A stretch of 64,000 bases of DNA, taken from Flagellimonas_B algarum. GTDB lineage: Bacteria; Bacteroidota; Bacteroidia; Flavobacteriales; Flavobacteriaceae. Numbering within the stretch: the first letter of the stretch is position 1; each line of letters begins with the position of its first letter. Position numbers and translations under genes: made by a program. Under the pieces are notes generated by a model. That model was given only the letters and a program-made list of their open reading frames with translations, searched no databases and was not told where the DNA came from. Location of the stretch: assembly GCF_040513375.1 (NCBI RefSeq), contig NZ_JBEVTG010000001.1, forward strand, positions 1,364,001-1,428,000, in the 5' to 3' direction. This document shows, piece after piece, positions 25,551-33,465 of this stretch.

Positions 25551-26362
25551 ATCAGTCGGATTAATTCTTTGAATAAAGTTATCATTTTTGGTTCAGCTTC
25601 AGCGGCAATCGCGATAATCTCCTGAATATCAATTGGTTTTAAATTATCGGGATCGCATTCGTCAGTCAAAACCGAAACCGCTACTATGGGTAGTCGTAAA
25701 TGATTGGCGACAATTACTTCGGGTACGGTACTCATTCCGACCGCATCGGCCCCTAAGGTTTTTAACATGCGATACTCGGCTTTGGTTTCGAGTTGTGGTC
25801 CGACAACGGATACATACACCCCTTTTTGCAGTGCGATATTATTTTTACTGGCGATTTCTTCCAAATGCCGGCGCATTTTAAGGTCATAGGGTTCACTCAT
25901 ATCCACAAATCGGTCGCCGAACTCGGCAACGTTCTTAAACGCCAAAGGGGAACCGCCTTGTAGGTTGATATGATCTTCGATCAACATCAGTTCGCCTTTT
26001 TTGTAATCGAGGTTGATGGCCCCGGCCGCATTTGAGATGAACAGCTTTTTGATGCCCAGCTGATGCATGACCCGAATGGGATAGGTAATGTCCAAAAAAT
26101 CGTAGCCTTCATAAAGGTGGAACCGCCCCTGCATGACGACCACTTTTTTTCCTGAAATGGTACCGTAAAGCAACTTGCCGGAATGGAATTCGACCGTAGC
26201 CAAAGGAAAGAAAGGGATATGGTTGTAGTGCGCTTCGATGGCATCTTCGATATGATCGACCAATTGGCCCAGTCCGGTGCCCAGCACAATGCCTATTTCA
26301 GGAGCTTCGAACCCCTTGTTCTTCAAATAGGCTACCGATTCATCAAGTTGTTTTTGTGTCAT
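25547..26362 (-). CDS. Purine-nucleoside phosphorylase
   Basis: A 271-residue trimeric-type PNP. GIVLGTGLGQLVDHI at 23-37 is the phosphate-binding loop, NAAGAIN near 109-115 and VGMSTVPEV near 192-200 are base and ribose contacts, and GGRF is represented by MQGRFHLYEGY. It splits purine nucleosides with phosphate. In arsenosugar clusters a PNP probably removes adenine from a 5'-arsenic-modified adenosine, giving the ribose part. It overlaps both neighbours by 4 bases, so it belongs to the unit. It may also serve general salvage. Confidence 0.88.
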   Translation of the reverse strand: MTQKQLDESVAYLKNKGFEAPEIGIVLGTGLGQLVDHIEDAIEAHYNHIPFFPLATVEFHSGKLLYGTISGKKVVVMQGRFHLYEGYDFLDITYPIRVMHQLGIKKLFISNAAGAINLDYKKGELMLIEDHINLQGGSPLAFKNVAEFGDRFVDMSEPYDLKMRRHLEEIASKNNIALQKGVYVSVVGPQLETKAEYRMLKTLGADAVGMSTVPEVIVANHLRLPIVAVSVLTDECDPDNLKPIDIQEIIAIAAEAEPKMITLFKELIRLI

Positions 26363-27018
26363 TTCTTCAAATGTGTAAAAAAGGGTTTGAAAGCTTCAAT
26401 ATCCGCAATATCCTCATAAATGTCAACATCGTTCCTGCTTTGCATGCGATACAAATTGGACCCCTGAAGGTCGCTCAAGGTATCTTTTAAGACCGTTCCG
26501 GTGCCCCAGACCTTGTTGTTGAAGAGCTGCGGTTCAAGGGTTTTCATACCGAGCAAGTAATAGCCGCCGTCTTCTGCAGGGCCGATTACGAAGTCGTGAT
26601 CATCCAAGGCCTGGAATGCGTTTTCAAGTGCTTCGGTATCGATGTCGTAAAGGTCGCTTCCAATGATGATGATTTTTTCAAATCCTTCTTCAAAACCATT
26701 TTTGAAAGCTTGATGCATGCGCGCACCGAGGTCGATACCCTCTTGTAGGTGCTTTTCGAACACCGGGTCGCTCCATAGGTCGTCTTCCCAGATTTCTTCG
26801 GAATAATAGACCCTTTTGGTGGCACTGACGCCACGGGTAACGGCAGCGGTATGTTGCAACAAAAATTCATAGACCTTGAGGGCCGATACATTGCCGATGG
26901 TCGCGGCCAATCGGGTCTTACACTTCCCAAGTTCCGGGTTACGTGTGAAGATCAGCAAAAGTGAATTTGGGCTGTCAGTCAATGTCTTTTGGTTTGGTTT
27001 TGTAAACTTTCTCGGCAT
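26359..27018 (-). CDS. TIGR04282-type arsenosugar glycosyltransferase
   Basis: A 219-residue protein of the TIGR04282 family (GT-A-like fold, related to nucleotidyltransferases). LLLIFTRNPELGKCKTRLAA at 20-39 is the first nucleotide-binding motif, and IIIGSDLYDI near 115-124 with FVIGPAEDGGYYLLG near 139-153 complete the active site. It occurs with PNP, ArsM and rhodanese genes in arsenosugar clusters. The first ~20 residues overlap the rhodanese gene by 44 bases; a later internal start is possible but would cut close to the first strand. Confidence 0.82.
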   Translation of the reverse strand: MPRKFTKPNQKTLTDSPNSLLLIFTRNPELGKCKTRLAATIGNVSALKVYEFLLQHTAAVTRGVSATKRVYYSEEIWEDDLWSDPVFEKHLQEGIDLGARMHQAFKNGFEEGFEKIIIIGSDLYDIDTEALENAFQALDDHDFVIGPAEDGGYYLLGMKTLEPQLFNNKVWGTGTVLKDTLSDLQGSNLYRMQSRNDVDIYEDIADIEAFKPFFTHLKK

Positions 27019-27484
27019 TGGTCAACAGTTTGCCCCAATACTTACTGAACGCATGTACTTTTTCGGTCTGCACACCCGTACTATCATAAACCGGGTTGCC
27101 ATCGATCTTCCATTGGAAAATACCACCATACAGGTTGGATACATCCGTATACCCTGCCTTCACTAATTTTTGGGCAATATCTTCCGACCGTACCCCAATC
27201 GAGCAATACACTACAATGGGACTATGTTTGTCCGGAATCCGGTTTTGGATGGAGTCAATCGAAAAGGTTTTGTGGCCCGACCAAATGGCCCCCTCGAGAT
27301 GGCTCACTTCGAACTCTTCCTGTTCCCTCGCATCAAGTAAAATGGGGGTGATTTGGGTCAACTCAGCAACGGTGATGTAATCGACCGCGCCTGAATTGTA
27401 CCTGTCCAAAACACCGGCGATGGTGCGTTGACCACAGACCGTCAAGAATACAAAGGATACTAGAACCGTGAAGAGATAGCGCAT
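26975..27484 (-). CDS. Rhodanese-domain lipoprotein
   Basis: A 169-residue protein from the ATG at 27484, chosen because it begins a lipoprotein signal (MRYLFTVLVSFVFLTVCGQ, lipobox Cys17) rather than the upstream in-frame start at 27526. The mature part is one rhodanese domain with the active-site loop YCSIGVRSE and the LDAREQEEF strand before it. Rhodaneses carry sulfur as a Cys persulfide. The gene is first in the arsenosugar cluster, which often includes a rhodanese, but a periplasmic or membrane-bound form would be separated from cytosolic ArsM. The adjacent GH32 gene is divergent. Confidence 0.82.
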   Translation of the reverse strand: MRYLFTVLVSFVFLTVCGQRTIAGVLDRYNSGAVDYITVAELTQITPILLDAREQEEFEVSHLEGAIWSGHKTFSIDSIQNRIPDKHSPIVVYCSIGVRSEDIAQKLVKAGYTDVSNLYGGIFQWKIDGNPVYDSTGVQTEKVHAFSKYWGKLLTNAEKVYKTKPKDID

Positions 27485-27571
27485 ACCGTTTTCGAAACGG
27501 TAAATATACGGCGATCTTACGGTCAAGGATTGACAATTATGATTATCTTAAACCGAATAAATCGCATTGCT

Positions 27572-29119
27572 ATGGGGAAGTCATTCTGGATTTGGTCGTT
27601 AGTGGGAATCAGCTTGGCGTGCAGCGAAAAGAAAGTCGACCTGCCGCAAAAGGAAGCTACCGATACGTATCGCGAAGCGTATCGCCCCCAATACCATTTT
27701 TCACCCCAGGCCCATTGGATGAACGACCCCAACGGACTGGTGTATCATGACGGTGAGTATCACCTGTTCTACCAATATTATCCGGAAGCCACCGTTTGGG
27801 GGCCCATGCATTGGGGTCACGCGAAAAGCAAGGATTTGGTGCATTGGGAACATCGACCCATTGCCTTGTTCCCGGATGGAAAGGGGTTGATATTTTCAGG
27901 AAGCGCAGTGGTCGATGTACAAAATACTTCAGGCTTCGGCACCGATGGTACCCCGCCTATGGTCGCCATTTTTACCTATCATAATATGGCCGGCGAAAAA
28001 GCGGGTCGCAACGACTTCCAGACCCAGGGCATTGCCTACAGCCTTGACCAAGGCGAAACCTGGACGAAATACGAAGGCAATCCGGTACTGCCCAATCCGG
28101 GCATCCGCGACCTTCGCGACCCCAAGGTGTTTTGGCATGAAGCAAGCGGGCAATGGATCATGGCCCTGGTAGCCGGTGACCACGCCAAGTTCTATCGCTC
28201 TCCCGATTTAAAAGCCTGGGAATACCTTAGTGATTTCGGGAAGGATGCCGGGGCGCATGGTGGCGTATGGGAATGCCCCGATCTCTTTGAATTGCCGGTT
28301 GAAGGTAGTGATGAGACCAAGTGGGTGCTGATTATCAGCATTGGAAACGGTGGGCCGAACGGGGGCAGCGCCACCCAATACTTCGTTGGGGATTTCGATG
28401 GCACCACCTTTACGGCCGATCATCAAGACTGGAAATGGCTCGACTGGGGTACCGATAATTATGCAGGGGTTACCTACAACCACACCCCTGATGGCAAGCG
28501 TACGTTTATCGGTTGGATGAGCAATTGGCAGTATGCCTTAAAAACCCCCACCGGAACCTGGCGTAGTGCCATGACCTTACCACGCCATTTAGGGCTGAGA
28601 AAGACAGGCGACACCTACCAACTTACCAATTATCCGGTGCCGGCCGTTGGGCAATTGGCCACCGAAAAGGAAACTTCCGATTTTGAGATAGCACCTAATG
28701 AAAGCCGGACATGGACTATGGATGAACTAGGCCGATCCCGATTGCAATTGGCCACGAGTGGCAGGGAGTTCGAACTGACCTATGCCAATGATTTTGGTGA
28801 GCAGACCCGGATCCGGGTCAATGGGGCATCCAATCTGATCATGGTCAACCGTGCCCGTTCTGGTGAAACGGATTTCCATTATGAGTTCGGCAACAAATTA
28901 CATTATATGGATATCGAAGGTTTGGCAGCGGGGCGCATCGAATTTTCGGTATTCTTGGATTGGTCTTCCATTGAACTGTTCGTGGCCCAAGGGCAATGGG
29001 CATTCACCGACCAACTCTTTCCATCGGTGCCCTATACCCAGTTGACGATCACCAACAAATCGGGGACGGCTTTGTCCGTTGCGGACTTCGGCTTGGCGCC
29101 CCTACGTTCGATTTGGTGA
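27572..29119 (+). CDS. GH32 fructan hydrolase (levanase/invertase type) lipoprotein
   Basis: A 515-residue glycoside hydrolase from the ATG at 27572, which gives a lipoprotein signal with Cys17 (SLAC). The five-bladed domain carries the three GH32 acids: WMNDPNG at 49-55 (nucleophile Asp52), RDP at 182-184 (transition-state Asp) and EC at 234-235 (acid/base Glu234). A C-terminal beta-sandwich follows from about residue 365. It should hydrolyse levan, inulin or sucrose at the cell surface. No SusC/SusD pair, fructokinase or transporter is nearby, so it is an orphan enzyme here. Confidence 0.93.
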   Translation: MGKSFWIWSLVGISLACSEKKVDLPQKEATDTYREAYRPQYHFSPQAHWMNDPNGLVYHDGEYHLFYQYYPEATVWGPMHWGHAKSKDLVHWEHRPIALFPDGKGLIFSGSAVVDVQNTSGFGTDGTPPMVAIFTYHNMAGEKAGRNDFQTQGIAYSLDQGETWTKYEGNPVLPNPGIRDLRDPKVFWHEASGQWIMALVAGDHAKFYRSPDLKAWEYLSDFGKDAGAHGGVWECPDLFELPVEGSDETKWVLIISIGNGGPNGGSATQYFVGDFDGTTFTADHQDWKWLDWGTDNYAGVTYNHTPDGKRTFIGWMSNWQYALKTPTGTWRSAMTLPRHLGLRKTGDTYQLTNYPVPAVGQLATEKETSDFEIAPNESRTWTMDELGRSRLQLATSGREFELTYANDFGEQTRIRVNGASNLIMVNRARSGETDFHYEFGNKLHYMDIEGLAAGRIEFSVFLDWSSIELFVAQGQWAFTDQLFPSVPYTQLTITNKSGTALSVADFGLAPLRSIW

Positions 29120-29230
29120 TTAGGTCAAGAAATTATACAAACTGAGGGCGAACAGGAACAAGGAGCAGCTGACCACTGCATACCAAAATACATATCCCAT
29201 TTTCGCTCCTTTAGCGTAGTATGCTTCCAT
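29120..29230 (-). CDS. Possible 36-residue single-membrane-span protein
   Basis: A short minus-strand frame, ATG at 29230 and TAA at 29120-29122, starting 1 base beyond the GH32 stop. The product MEAYYAKGAKMGYVFW... has a charged start and one hydrophobic segment of about 22 residues (12-36), typical of small membrane proteins. No ribosome-binding site stands out, as is normal in this phylum. Evidence is limited to composition and tidy fit between genes; it may be chance. Confidence 0.4.
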   Translation of the reverse strand: MEAYYAKGAKMGYVFWYAVVSCSLFLFALSLYNFLT

Positions 29231-29459
29231 TAGGTTCTCGTTTTAGAAGGCCTATGCAAGATACGATCCAAAAAGGCTGGTCATCACTCCAACTATATGT
29301 ATTGGGATTTAAAATTCGTAAGTGGTCGGTTTTTGAGTATAACTGGTTTTTATCAGCGCTTTTCCGTTCCATCAAATCAATTCATGAAGGTATGATACGG
29401 TGTAATGTAGGCGCTCTTTTTCTGACTAAAGCAATGTATAAATAGGATCTAAAAACAAC
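29231..29459. other. Intergenic region before gap, nothing recognised
   Basis: This stretch holds no conserved motif I can support. A 74-residue plus-strand frame (29221-29445) covers most of it, but has unconvincing composition and no recognisable domain. It presumably contains the gap promoter, for which no clear TAnnTTTG was found. Confidence 0.4.
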
Positions 29460-30458
29460 ATGAAAATGAGAATAGCAATTAATGGAATGGGGCGTATCGG
29501 TAGAGCGGCCCTAAAAGTGATCGAAGAGACCGATGGTCTTGAGGTCGTTGCGGTCAACGATATCGTCTCCATCGAGAATTCGGTATACCTGCTAAAGTAT
29601 GATACGGTGTACGGGCGGTATGAAAAATCGGTTTCCCATGCAGATGGGAAGCTTGTGGTCGATGGACGGCCCATATCGTATACTTCGATACGGAACCCAG
29701 AGGACTTGCCCTGGAAAGCCCTTGACGTCGATTTGGTCATCGAAAGTACCGGGGTTTTCACCAATGGGGAAGATGCCGAACGCCACTTAAAGGCCGGGGC
29801 GAAAACGGTCATTATTTCGGCCCCTACTAAAAGTGTCGACACCCCCACTGTGGTGCACGGGGTGAATTCGGAAGACGGCCATGTCAACGTCTTTTCATGT
29901 GCCAGTTGTACGACGAATAATATTAGCCCGGTCGTAGAGATTTTGGGAAGAAGGATCGGCATCAAAAAGGCCATCATGACCACAGTGCATGCCTATACCG
30001 CTTCACAAGATGTGGTAGACGGCCCATCGCCCAAAAACCTGCGTATGGGAAGGGCCGGGGCGCAGAACCTGATTCCGACCACTACTGGGGCGGCGATAGC
30101 CACGACCAAGGCCTTGCCTGAATATGCCGGTATATTCGATGGGGTCGCCATTCGCGTACCGGTGCCTGTGGGTTCGATATCCGATATGACCTTCGTGGTG
30201 GATCGCGAGGTTACCCCTGAGGAGGTCAATTCGATATTGACCGAAGAGGCCCAAAGCGATCGCTACCAAGGCATCGTTGCCGTAACCAATGATCCGATCG
30301 TTTCTTCGGATATCATCAAAAGTCCCTTTGCCTCAACCGTCGATCTAGGAATGACGCGGGTCGTCGATGGCGACTTGTTGAAAGTGATGACCTGGTATGA
30401 TAACGAATGGGGATTTACCAATCAGATGGTACGCCAAATCTTGGAAATCAAAGGATAA
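29460..30458 (+). CDS. gap: Glyceraldehyde-3-phosphate dehydrogenase
   Basis: A 332-residue GAPDH that oxidises glyceraldehyde-3-phosphate with phosphate and NAD(P). The coenzyme loop NGMGRIG is at 8-14 and Asp34 after the second strand favours NAD. The active site is SCASCTTNN with catalytic Cys150 and base His177 (TVHAYTASQ). The second Cys of the usual SCTTNC motif is Asn154, and SNASC is SCASC, a variant site. It has a strong terminator after it and stands alone, unlike glycolytic gap genes beside pgk. It could be a second, specialised copy. Confidence 0.92.
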   Translation: MKMRIAINGMGRIGRAALKVIEETDGLEVVAVNDIVSIENSVYLLKYDTVYGRYEKSVSHADGKLVVDGRPISYTSIRNPEDLPWKALDVDLVIESTGVFTNGEDAERHLKAGAKTVIISAPTKSVDTPTVVHGVNSEDGHVNVFSCASCTTNNISPVVEILGRRIGIKKAIMTTVHAYTASQDVVDGPSPKNLRMGRAGAQNLIPTTTGAAIATTKALPEYAGIFDGVAIRVPVPVGSISDMTFVVDREVTPEEVNSILTEEAQSDRYQGIVAVTNDPIVSSDIIKSPFASTVDLGMTRVVDGDLLKVMTWYDNEWGFTNQMVRQILEIKG

Positions 30459-30484
30459 GAAATAAGGAATTCCGAAGTAACAAA

Positions 30485-30510
30485 CCTCGGCCCTTCGGTC
30501 GGGGTTTTTT
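30485..30510 (+). terminator. Intrinsic terminator after gap
   Basis: CCTCGGCC and GGTCGGGG pair around a CTTC loop and are followed by T6, about 27 bases after the gap stop codon. Confidence 0.85.
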
Positions 30511-30561
30511 ATATTACAAGGAAAGAAGTTGGAGTCAAAAAGTTAAATTCACGTCAATAAA

Positions 30562-30592
30562 GTTGTACATACAACATAATAAAATACCTTTG
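30562..30592 (+). promoter_or_regulatory. MarR promoter with overlapping palindromic operator
   Basis: GTTGTACATACAAC (30562-30575) is an inverted repeat with one mismatch at the centre. Its TTG (30563-30565) also serves as the -33 element, 19 bases before a perfect -7 element TACCTTTG (30585-30592). The marR ATG follows only 4 bases later, so the transcript is probably leaderless. The arrangement suggests autorepression. Confidence 0.7.
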
Positions 30593-30596
30593 TTTA

Positions 30597-30998
30597 ATGA
30601 AATATAGGTTGCCAGATTGTATCGGCTCAAGAATACGACGCTTATCACGGATTGCGGATGCCGAAATGCGAAAGGTTTTACAAGCTTATGGCACTACCGA
30701 AAATCAGACCACCATACTTTTTACCCTACATGAGCTAGGCAATATTGAACAAGGTAAAATCGGTGAAGTATTGTTTTTAGAACGTTCAACGGTAAGTCGA
30801 AATATCAAATTACTTGAAAAAAGGGGATTGGTCCATCGCTCGGCCGCATATCGCCCCATGGTCGAGTTGACGGAAAAGGGAAGGCATCTTGTTATCGATT
30901 TGATTCCGAAATGGGAACAGGCGATGGATATTCTCACGGGAAAATTAAAGGAAGAAGGACTGGAACACCTCCAAAACTTGGAACAAAAACTGACATAA
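30597..30998 (+). CDS. MarR-family transcriptional regulator
   Basis: A 133-residue winged-helix repressor of the MarR family. The helix-turn-helix runs from about 50 to 80 (NIEQGKIGEVLFLERSTVSRNIKLLEKRGLV) and the wing is around 81-97 (HRSAAYRPMVELTEKGR). Flanking alpha helices give the dimer interface. It sits between two copies of the same palindrome (30562 and 31014), a strong sign that it controls itself and the hydrolase/DoxX genes that follow. The ligand is unknown; related regulators answer to phenols or oxidants. Confidence 0.9.
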   Translation: MKYRLPDCIGSRIRRLSRIADAEMRKVLQAYGTTENQTTILFTLHELGNIEQGKIGEVLFLERSTVSRNIKLLEKRGLVHRSAAYRPMVELTEKGRHLVIDLIPKWEQAMDILTGKLKEEGLEHLQNLEQKLT

Positions 30999-31013
30999 AT
31001 TTTTTATTAATAA

Positions 31014-31027
31014 GTTGTATATACAAC
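31014..31027. promoter_or_regulatory. Second MarR-type operator, GTTGTATATACAAC
   Basis: A perfect 14-base palindrome, identical to the site before marR except at one central base, 30 bases before the hydrolase start. It probably lets the MarR protein control the hydrolase separately or by looping. No full promoter was found beside it. Confidence 0.65.
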
Positions 31028-31057
31028 AAATAGATATTCATCATCAAAACCAGAACA

Positions 31058-31954
31058 ATGGAATTCAATCATCAAAATCCAATCCTACTAAAAACCAAGA
31101 CCATACGTCTCAACGAATCGAAACTTCGAATTCGCTATACCGAATTGGGTAATCCAGAACAACCGACGATACTACTTTTGCATGGTGTACCGGAAAACCT
31201 CCAGACTTGGTATGATGTTGCCCCGCAACTGTCTCAAGACTATCATGTACTTGCTATGGATTGGCCCGGTTTTGGCGGTAGCGAAGCTTTTGAGGATGCG
31301 GCAAGGTATAACCCTAGATCATTTGCCCGAGTCGGATTGGATTTTCTCGATACCCTAGGTATCCAAAGAGCACACCTAATGGCGACCGACATTGGGCTTT
31401 CGCCTGCATTGATCATGGGGGTCGAAAGGGCAGATCAGATCGATCGGATTGTGGTCATGGCAGGAATTCCCTTTCCGACTACTGCTTTTTCTTCGCGGGA
31501 ACTGCGCAGTTTCGGGCGAAAGAACTCGATTTTGGCCAAAGCACTCATCGAATGGTTTCCTAAGATATCGGCCAAGATCGCCTACAACAAAGGATTTTAC
31601 AAAGGGAGTGATATCCCCCGTGAAGTATTGGGGGAATTCTTGGAAGATGGCTACAATAAACATACGCAACGGGCCTTTCTTTCGTACTTTCGAAACAATG
31701 CCCTAGGCCAGGCCTATTTGGAGCGCAGGATCGAAGAAGTACATCAGCCTGTATTGGTAGTCTGGGGAAGGCAAGACCGCTTCATTAATGTAGCATTAGG
31801 ACGACTCATGGCTGAACGTCTTCCCAACGCCCAGCTTTCGATAATTGAAGATTCAGGACACTTCATACAAATGGACAAACCTTTTAAACTATTGCGCATA
31901 GCGCGGGAGTTTTATCAAAGCAAAGTTGAAATCAATTTAGGGTCGTTCGGCTGA
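31058..31954 (+). CDS. Alpha/beta hydrolase, dehalogenase/epoxide-hydrolase-like
   Basis: A 298-residue alpha/beta hydrolase. HGVPENLQTW at 42-51 forms the oxyanion loop, the nucleophile-elbow region reads MATDIGLSPA with Asp111 in the nucleophile place, GRQDRFINV (about 238-246) supplies the acid and DSGHFIQMD (about 268-276) the His. An Asp nucleophile is typical of haloalkane dehalogenases and epoxide hydrolases rather than esterases. It follows marR and the second operator, so it is probably derepressed by the MarR ligand. The substrate cannot be read. Confidence 0.8.
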   Translation: MEFNHQNPILLKTKTIRLNESKLRIRYTELGNPEQPTILLLHGVPENLQTWYDVAPQLSQDYHVLAMDWPGFGGSEAFEDAARYNPRSFARVGLDFLDTLGIQRAHLMATDIGLSPALIMGVERADQIDRIVVMAGIPFPTTAFSSRELRSFGRKNSILAKALIEWFPKISAKIAYNKGFYKGSDIPREVLGEFLEDGYNKHTQRAFLSYFRNNALGQAYLERRIEEVHQPVLVVWGRQDRFINVALGRLMAERLPNAQLSIIEDSGHFIQMDKPFKLLRIAREFYQSKVEINLGSFG

Positions 31955-32021
31955 AAAAGCGTGTCAGGATGTGGTGTTCCTTCAGAGCCTTTCTATCTTT
32001 AAGCAACGAAAAACCACACCC

Positions 32022-32495
32022 ATGAATGCTTTTTTGAACCGATTGGACCAATCCATTGCCCGATATATGAAACGCTGGGGAGTGCCGGCCATGCGCATAT
32101 CCTTTGCAATCATTTTTTTCTGGTTCGGGATCTTGAAACCCTTCCATTATTCCGCGGCTGAAGGACTGCTAAAAGCAACGGTGGCCTGGTTGCCCTTCGG
32201 TACGCCCAACCGTTGGTTGATGGTCATCGGCTGGTGGGAAGTCGTGATCGGCATCACCTTTTTATTTAAAGCGACAACACGCATCGCCATCGGATTGTTG
32301 TTTTTGCAGATGGTGGGCACTTTTATGCCCTTGGTATTCTTACCCGAGGTCACCTTTCAAGATGGGAATTACCTGATGCCGACTTTGGAAGGGCAGTATA
32401 TCATCAAAAACCTGATGATCATTTCAGCGGCTCTGGTTGTGGGGGGTACGTTCTATAGGAAAGAAAAGGTTGTCAATCAAGGACCAGCCTCTTAA
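32022..32495 (+). CDS. DoxX-like/YkgB-type membrane protein
   Basis: A 157-residue protein with four hydrophobic segments (about 25-42, 60-80, 82-103 and 120-140). The upstream in-frame extension from 31971 is rejected because the ATG at 32022 gives the family-like start MNAFLNRLDQ. RISFAIIFFWFGILKPFHYSAAEG resembles DUF417/YkgB proteins of the DoxX superfamily, which are linked to redox and stress responses. It is 67 bases after the hydrolase and probably in the MarR-controlled unit. Confidence 0.7.
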   Translation: MNAFLNRLDQSIARYMKRWGVPAMRISFAIIFFWFGILKPFHYSAAEGLLKATVAWLPFGTPNRWLMVIGWWEVVIGITFLFKATTRIAIGLLFLQMVGTFMPLVFLPEVTFQDGNYLMPTLEGQYIIKNLMIISAALVVGGTFYRKEKVVNQGPAS

Positions 32496-32525
32496 AATTC
32501 TCGCATACGGGAGTCATACAAAATC

Positions 32526-32555
32526 AAAAAACCCGGCCATTTGGCCGGGTTTTTT
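32526..32555. terminator. Strong bidirectional terminator
   Basis: AAAAAACCCGGCCA and TGGCCGGGTTTTTT form a perfect 14-bp inverted repeat with a two-base loop. It ends the tRNA-Phe transcript on the minus strand and can end the DoxX-like gene transcript on the plus strand. Confidence 0.92.
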
Positions 32556-32556
32556 G

Positions 32557-32629
<73 letters not shown>

Positions 32630-32654
32630 GTTGGTTTCCCCATTTTTGGGACGG

Positions 32655-32685
32655 CAAATATACTTTCAAAATTAGGATTTACAAA
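32655..32685 (-). promoter_or_regulatory. Promoter of tRNA-Phe
   Basis: On the minus strand TTTG (32685-32682) and TATATTTG (32662-32655) are 19 bases apart, a perfect consensus pair, about 25 bases before the tRNA 5' end. Confidence 0.75.
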
Positions 32686-32736
32686 CAAAAAGGATAAAAA
32701 GGGGCTTGTTTTTTCCTATTTGCCGAACTTTGCCTT

Positions 32737-33465
32737 ATGAACCTTGTGGTCGACATCGGAAATACCATGGTCAAATACGGCGTCTTTGATAAAAACCGCC
32801 TGCTGATCGATCAAAGCTCTGAATCGGCCCTCTTTCTGACCATGGTGAAAGAGATCTTCGAGGTCTATCCGAAAATCGAAAGGGCCATCCTTTCTTCGGT
32901 AGCCGATACCGGAAAGAAGGAATATGAGGTGCTCTCCTTGTTTTGTAAGGTGCACCGATTGAGCCACGAATCGAAATTCCCGTTCAAAAACCGCTATGCC
33001 ACTCCCACGACCTTAGGCTTGGATCGGATCGCCCTAGCGGCCGCGGCCTTCTACCACGACCCTCAAGGCAATACCCTGGTCATCGATGCCGGTACCTGCA
33101 TTACCTATGACGTGGTGAACGCCCAGGCCGAGTATCTGGGTGGGGCGATTTCACCCGGTTTGCGTATGCGCTACACGGCCATGAACGAACAGACCGCTAA
33201 GCTGCCGTTACTCAAGCCTTCAGATCAAGAGCAGCTGGTCGGAGACTCGACCGCAGCCAGCATGCACAGTGGGGCCATCAATGGTACGGCTAGCGAAATC
33301 GACGGCATGATCGATAAGTATCAAAGTCACTTTTCACATTTAACAGTTATTTTAACAGGCGGCGACGCCCTATTTTTTGCGAAACGACTAAAAAATTCCA
33401 TATTTGCGAACTCTAATTTTCTATTGGAGGGGCTTAATTACCTGCTGGAATACAATAAAATTTAG
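32737..33465 (+). CDS. coaX: Type III pantothenate kinase
   Basis: A 242-residue CoaX of the ASKHA fold, first enzyme of coenzyme A synthesis. VDIGNTMVKYGVF at 5-17 is the phosphate-1 motif, GLDRIALAAAAF near 98-109 and IDAGTCITYDVV near 117-128 hold the pantothenate and phosphate-2 contacts, and GGAISPGLRMR near 138-148 is the family signature. It starts the operon that continues with an outer-membrane protein 0 bases later. Type III kinases are insensitive to CoA feedback. Confidence 0.93.
   Translation: MNLVVDIGNTMVKYGVFDKNRLLIDQSSESALFLTMVKEIFEVYPKIERAILSSVADTGKKEYEVLSLFCKVHRLSHESKFPFKNRYATPTTLGLDRIALAAAAFYHDPQGNTLVIDAGTCITYDVVNAQAEYLGGAISPGLRMRYTAMNEQTAKLPLLKPSDQEQLVGDSTAASMHSGAINGTASEIDGMIDKYQSHFSHLTVILTGGDALFFAKRLKNSIFANSNFLLEGLNYLLEYNKI

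Noticed and set aside
29221..29445. 74-residue plus-strand frame upstream of gap
   Set aside because: No domain, no promoter and random-looking composition; it overlaps the gap upstream region.
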